Source: Butyricicoccus sp. (GTDB lineage Bacteria > Bacillota > Clostridia > Oscillospirales > Butyricicoccaceae). Taken from it: a stretch of 7,346 nt of DNA. Shown here piece by piece: positions 7,110 to 7,346 of the stretch. The stretch's first letter is position 1, and each line of letters starts with the position of its first letter. The notes under the pieces are model-generated. The model did no database searches. It was given only the letters and a program-made list of their open reading frames with translations, and was not told the DNA's origin. The translations under genes were made by a program, and so were the position numbers. Location of the stretch: NCBI GenBank assembly GCA_020025755.1, contig JAHHRO010000069.1:1-7346 (forward strand). The letters are read 5' to 3'.

Positions 7110-7203
7110 AAGAGCCGCCTTTCGAATCCCTCCTTCAGGAATGAAAATGAAAAAGACTGGAACAGAATTCCAGTCTTTTTTTGGCGGAGAATGGGGATTT
7201 GCT
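7110..7203. repeat. Intergenic direct repeat, copy 1 (94 bp)
   Basis: This segment recurs at 7253-7346 with the same length and 6 mismatches by my count (7124, 7133, 7136, 7139, 7143, 7148). From 7149 to the end the two copies are identical. It starts AAGAGCCGCCTTTC, contains a terminator hairpin, and ends GGGGATTTGCT. The period is 143 bp. It lies straight after the MATE gene and encodes no supportable protein. Confidence 0.9.
7150..7182 (+). terminator. Intrinsic terminator after the MATE gene (bidirectional shape), inside repeat copy 1
   Basis: A perfect 13-bp stem, AAAAAGACTGGAA / TTCCAGTCTTTTT, has a CAGAA loop and a run of seven T's (7176-7182). It lies 46 nt after the MATE stop. The A-run on the left arm would serve as a T-run for minus-strand transcripts, so it could work in both directions. 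Confidence 0.85.
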
Positions 7204-7218
7204 TTTCTGCGGAAAAGC
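7201..7218. repeat. Short perfect hairpin in the repeat spacer
   Basis: GCTTTTC (7201-7207), loop TGCG, GAAAAGC (7212-7218) form a perfect 7-bp stem with a four-base loop. It bridges the end of repeat copy 1 and the spacer. Its function is unknown. Confidence 0.6.
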
Positions 7219-7228
7219 CACGGCGGTT

Positions 7229-7251
7229 GCAATATGCCACTGGCATATTGC
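7229..7251. repeat. Perfect inverted repeat with 11-bp arms
   Basis: GCAATATGCCA (7229-7239) is mirrored by its exact reverse complement at 7241-7251, with a single C between them. Outside it, GGCGG (7222-7226) can pair with CCGCC (7258-7262, in repeat copy 2), extending the structure across an internal loop. With a one-base centre this suits a protein-binding site or DNA cruciform better than a simple RNA hairpin. Confidence 0.85.
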
Positions 7252-7252
7252 C

Positions 7253-7346
7253 AAGAGCCGCCTTTCAAATCCCTCGTTTAGAAATAAAAACGAAAAAGAC
7301 TGGAACAGAATTCCAGTCTTTTTTTGGCGGAGAATGGGGATTTGCT
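7253..7346. repeat. Intergenic direct repeat, copy 2 (94 bp, reaches the window edge)
   Basis: This is the second copy of the 7110-7203 element. The match runs to the last base of the window, so the true repeat may be longer and more copies may follow. In this copy CAAATCCC (7266-7273) is exactly complementary to GGGATTTG (7337-7344); copy 1 has one mismatch in that arm. Confidence 0.9.
7293..7325. terminator. Second copy of the terminator hairpin, inside repeat copy 2
   Basis: It has the same 13-bp stem, CAGAA loop and seven-T run as at 7150-7182, with no base difference. A second terminator 143 bp after the first is not needed for the MATE gene. It may end a convergent gene to the right of the window, or simply be part of the repeated element. 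Confidence 0.75.

Noticed and set aside
7028..7268. Minus-strand short frames across the right-end repeat (66-72 codons)
   Set aside because: They overlap the end of the MATE gene, read through the terminator hairpin and the palindrome, and lack a convincing ribosome binding site. Repeats of this kind often give spurious ORFs.

Overview
The window looks like chromosomal DNA from a low- to mid-GC Gram-positive anaerobe, most likely a member of Clostridia (Oscillospirales/Ruminococcaceae-like). This placement is an inference. It rests on strong AGGAGG-type ribosome binding sites, a TTG start, an FHA-domain SEDS protein next to a short class B penicillin-binding protein, and G3E GTPases fused to or carrying Firmicutes-style accessory domains. 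I cannot assign a genus.

Layout from left to right. (1) Positions 1-2099, minus strand: two adjacent G3E (COG0523/CobW) GTPase genes only 3 nt apart. The first to be transcribed (915-2099) is a canonical metallochaperone-type GTPase with a CxCC motif and a long His/Cys/Asp/Glu-rich tandem-repeat insert. The second (911 down to the left edge, incomplete) is a divergent G3E protein without CxCC, carrying a C-terminal YcgQ/TIGR03943-like domain. A candidate promoter with an inverted repeat lies just upstream (2141-2169). (2) Positions 2223-5419, minus strand: a two-gene cell-wall operon of an FHA-SEDS (FtsW/RodA family) polymerase and a class B PBP transpeptidase. The genes overlap by 14 bp, start from a strong extended -10 promoter (5468-5496), and end at a clear intrinsic terminator (2223-2250). 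(3) Positions 5420-5738: a divergent intergenic region containing the cell-wall promoter and a possible small or remnant ORF. (4) Positions 5739-7103, plus strand: a full-length MATE-family efflux transporter. (5) Positions 7104-7346: a non-coding repeat region with two 94-bp direct copies at a 143-bp period. Each copy carries the same terminator hairpin, and the spacer holds further perfect hairpins. The second copy ends exactly at the window edge, so the array may continue.

Functional reading: the SEDS and PBP proteins would act as a paired glycan polymerase and transpeptidase, probably controlled through phosphothreonine recognition by the FHA domain. The two G3E proteins would form a metal-trafficking pair, with one partner a likely Zn/Ni/Co store and chaperone, and the other linked to a YcgQ/YcgR-type membrane system that may lie beyond the left edge. 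The MATE pump is probably an independent unit. I found no clear evidence of phage, CRISPR, toxin-antitoxin or defence genes. The most unusual items are the G3E pair and the structured repeat at the right end.
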